Source: Adineta vaga (taxonomy: Eukaryota; Rotifera). From it: a DNA stretch of 64,000 nucleotides. The notes beneath the pieces are model-generated. The model saw only the letters and a program-made list of their open reading frames with translations, was not told the origin of the DNA and ran no database searches. Numbering within the stretch: the stretch's first letter is position 1; each line of letters begins with the position of its first letter. A program made the position numbers and the translations under genes. Positions 63,801-64,000 of this stretch are shown in pieces. The stretch spans positions 1,674,001 through 1,738,000 of the forward strand of contig CP075494.1 of the NCBI GenBank assembly GCA_021613535.1. Direction: 5' to 3'.

Positions 63801-64000
63801 ATTCTGTTCATTTTAATATTTATCAATTGTATAATAATGAAACTATTCCTATTCCATTAGGATCATGGCATTATCCAATATATTTTGATTTTTTACTTGC
63901 ATTTCGTTTAGCAACACCATTACGTTTTCCAAATCTTACTCATCATCCATGTCGAAATCATTCATGTCATCAAAATTCTATATGTCAACCTATTTTTAAC
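60836..64000 (+). pseudogene. LDLa-EGF receptor copy with frameshift and in-frame TGA, runs off right edge
   Basis: Homologue of the intact receptor at 4208-8848. Signal peptide (MQLFGIVIIFWCIVL), 'NWRSGIDVADNYAAYY', an EGF-like end 'HCSYLNTFGRYCEYE'. The frame breaks at 61404-61407, where AT is doubled between codons that should read CTC GAT TGG CGA; LDLa modules continue one frame over ('CDGEQQCRNGWDEENC'). Intron 61553-61610 (GTTAGG..TTTAG) then exon from 61611 with modules 'YQCRTGQCIPLDWVCDG' and 'RCIPNGRCDGKHDCLYGEDE'. An in-frame TGA at 63575-63577 interrupts the following extracellular domain, which continues open to the edge (CRNHSCHQNSICQP, EGF-like). The 7TM part would lie beyond the window. 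Confidence 0.75.

Noticed and set aside
1-64000. tRNA or rRNA genes
   Set aside because: None of the conserved box A/box B or rRNA core sequences was noticed on reading; a covariance-model scan would be needed to be certain.

Overview
The window looks like a gene-poor, AT-rich accessory region of an animal genome, most probably a bdelloid rotifer. The reasons are: short spliceosomal introns (44-90 bp) mixed with longer ones; a large family of secreted or membrane proteins combining LDL-receptor class A, EGF and 7TM domains; FG-GAP/VCBS transmembrane proteins, NHL-repeat and Kelch-like secreted proteins; an arginine ADP-ribosyltransferase fused to TPRs; several bacterial-looking genes; and, above all, more than twenty interstitial blocks of TGTGGG/CCCACA, which I recall as the telomere repeat type of bdelloids. 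Species cannot be fixed from the sequence alone.

Layout. 1-1893 (-): partial secreted protein with a Thr-rich linker. 2415-3481 (-): small class A GPCR. 4208-8848 (+): intact LDLa-EGF-7TM receptor. 9342-10844 (-): bacterial-type LRR + NEL E3 ligase gene broken by an in-frame TGA. 11478-12928 (-): SIRT7-like sirtuin with a 25-nt exon. 13618-14625 (-): METTL24-like membrane methyltransferase. 16060-17149 (+): bacterial-type methyltransferase with one intron. 19356-24350 (+): animal secretory leader and thioredoxin (PDI) domain fused in frame to about 1,500 residues of Bacteroidetes-type surface protein. 26105-28387: piggyBac transposon with 16-bp perfect terminal repeats and TTAA flanks, transposase frameshifted. 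28412-28957 (-): small secreted protein. 30414-32401 (+): five-part mucin-like type II membrane protein. 34289-34696 (-): small secreted protein. 35093-36651 (-) and 37149-37838 (+): receptor pseudogenes. 38626-40200 (-): Kelch-like secreted protein. 42330-42650 (-): antistasin-like protein. 43035-45426 (-): VIT/vWA (VWA5A-type) pseudogene. 46397-47215 (-): probable GPI-anchored protein. 48013-49000 (-): NHL-repeat pseudogene. 49449-52166 (+): membrane FG-GAP pseudogene. 53788-56330 (+): ART-TPR gene with one frameshift. 57329-58017 (+): bacterial-type methyltransferase. 59875-60606 (-): unrecognised broken gene interrupted by a hairpin element. 60836-64000 (+): second large LDLa receptor copy, broken.

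The most unusual feature is a dispersed family of 50-70 nt hairpins whose arms are telomere-type repeats bounded by a conserved CTTGAG/CTCAAG end and sharing a related AT-rich loop. They occur about once per intergenic gap, often right at a stop codon, twice in introns, and once (60456-60520) inside what reads as a coding exon, where deleting the element and one AT would rejoin the flanks in frame. I think this is a small mobile or self-propagating element derived from telomeric sequence. The second major observation is the thioredoxin-bacterial chimera, and the third is the high load of single in-frame stops (7 of 10 TGA), which gives a picture of a subtelomere-like region where foreign and duplicated genes arrive, are fused, and decay.
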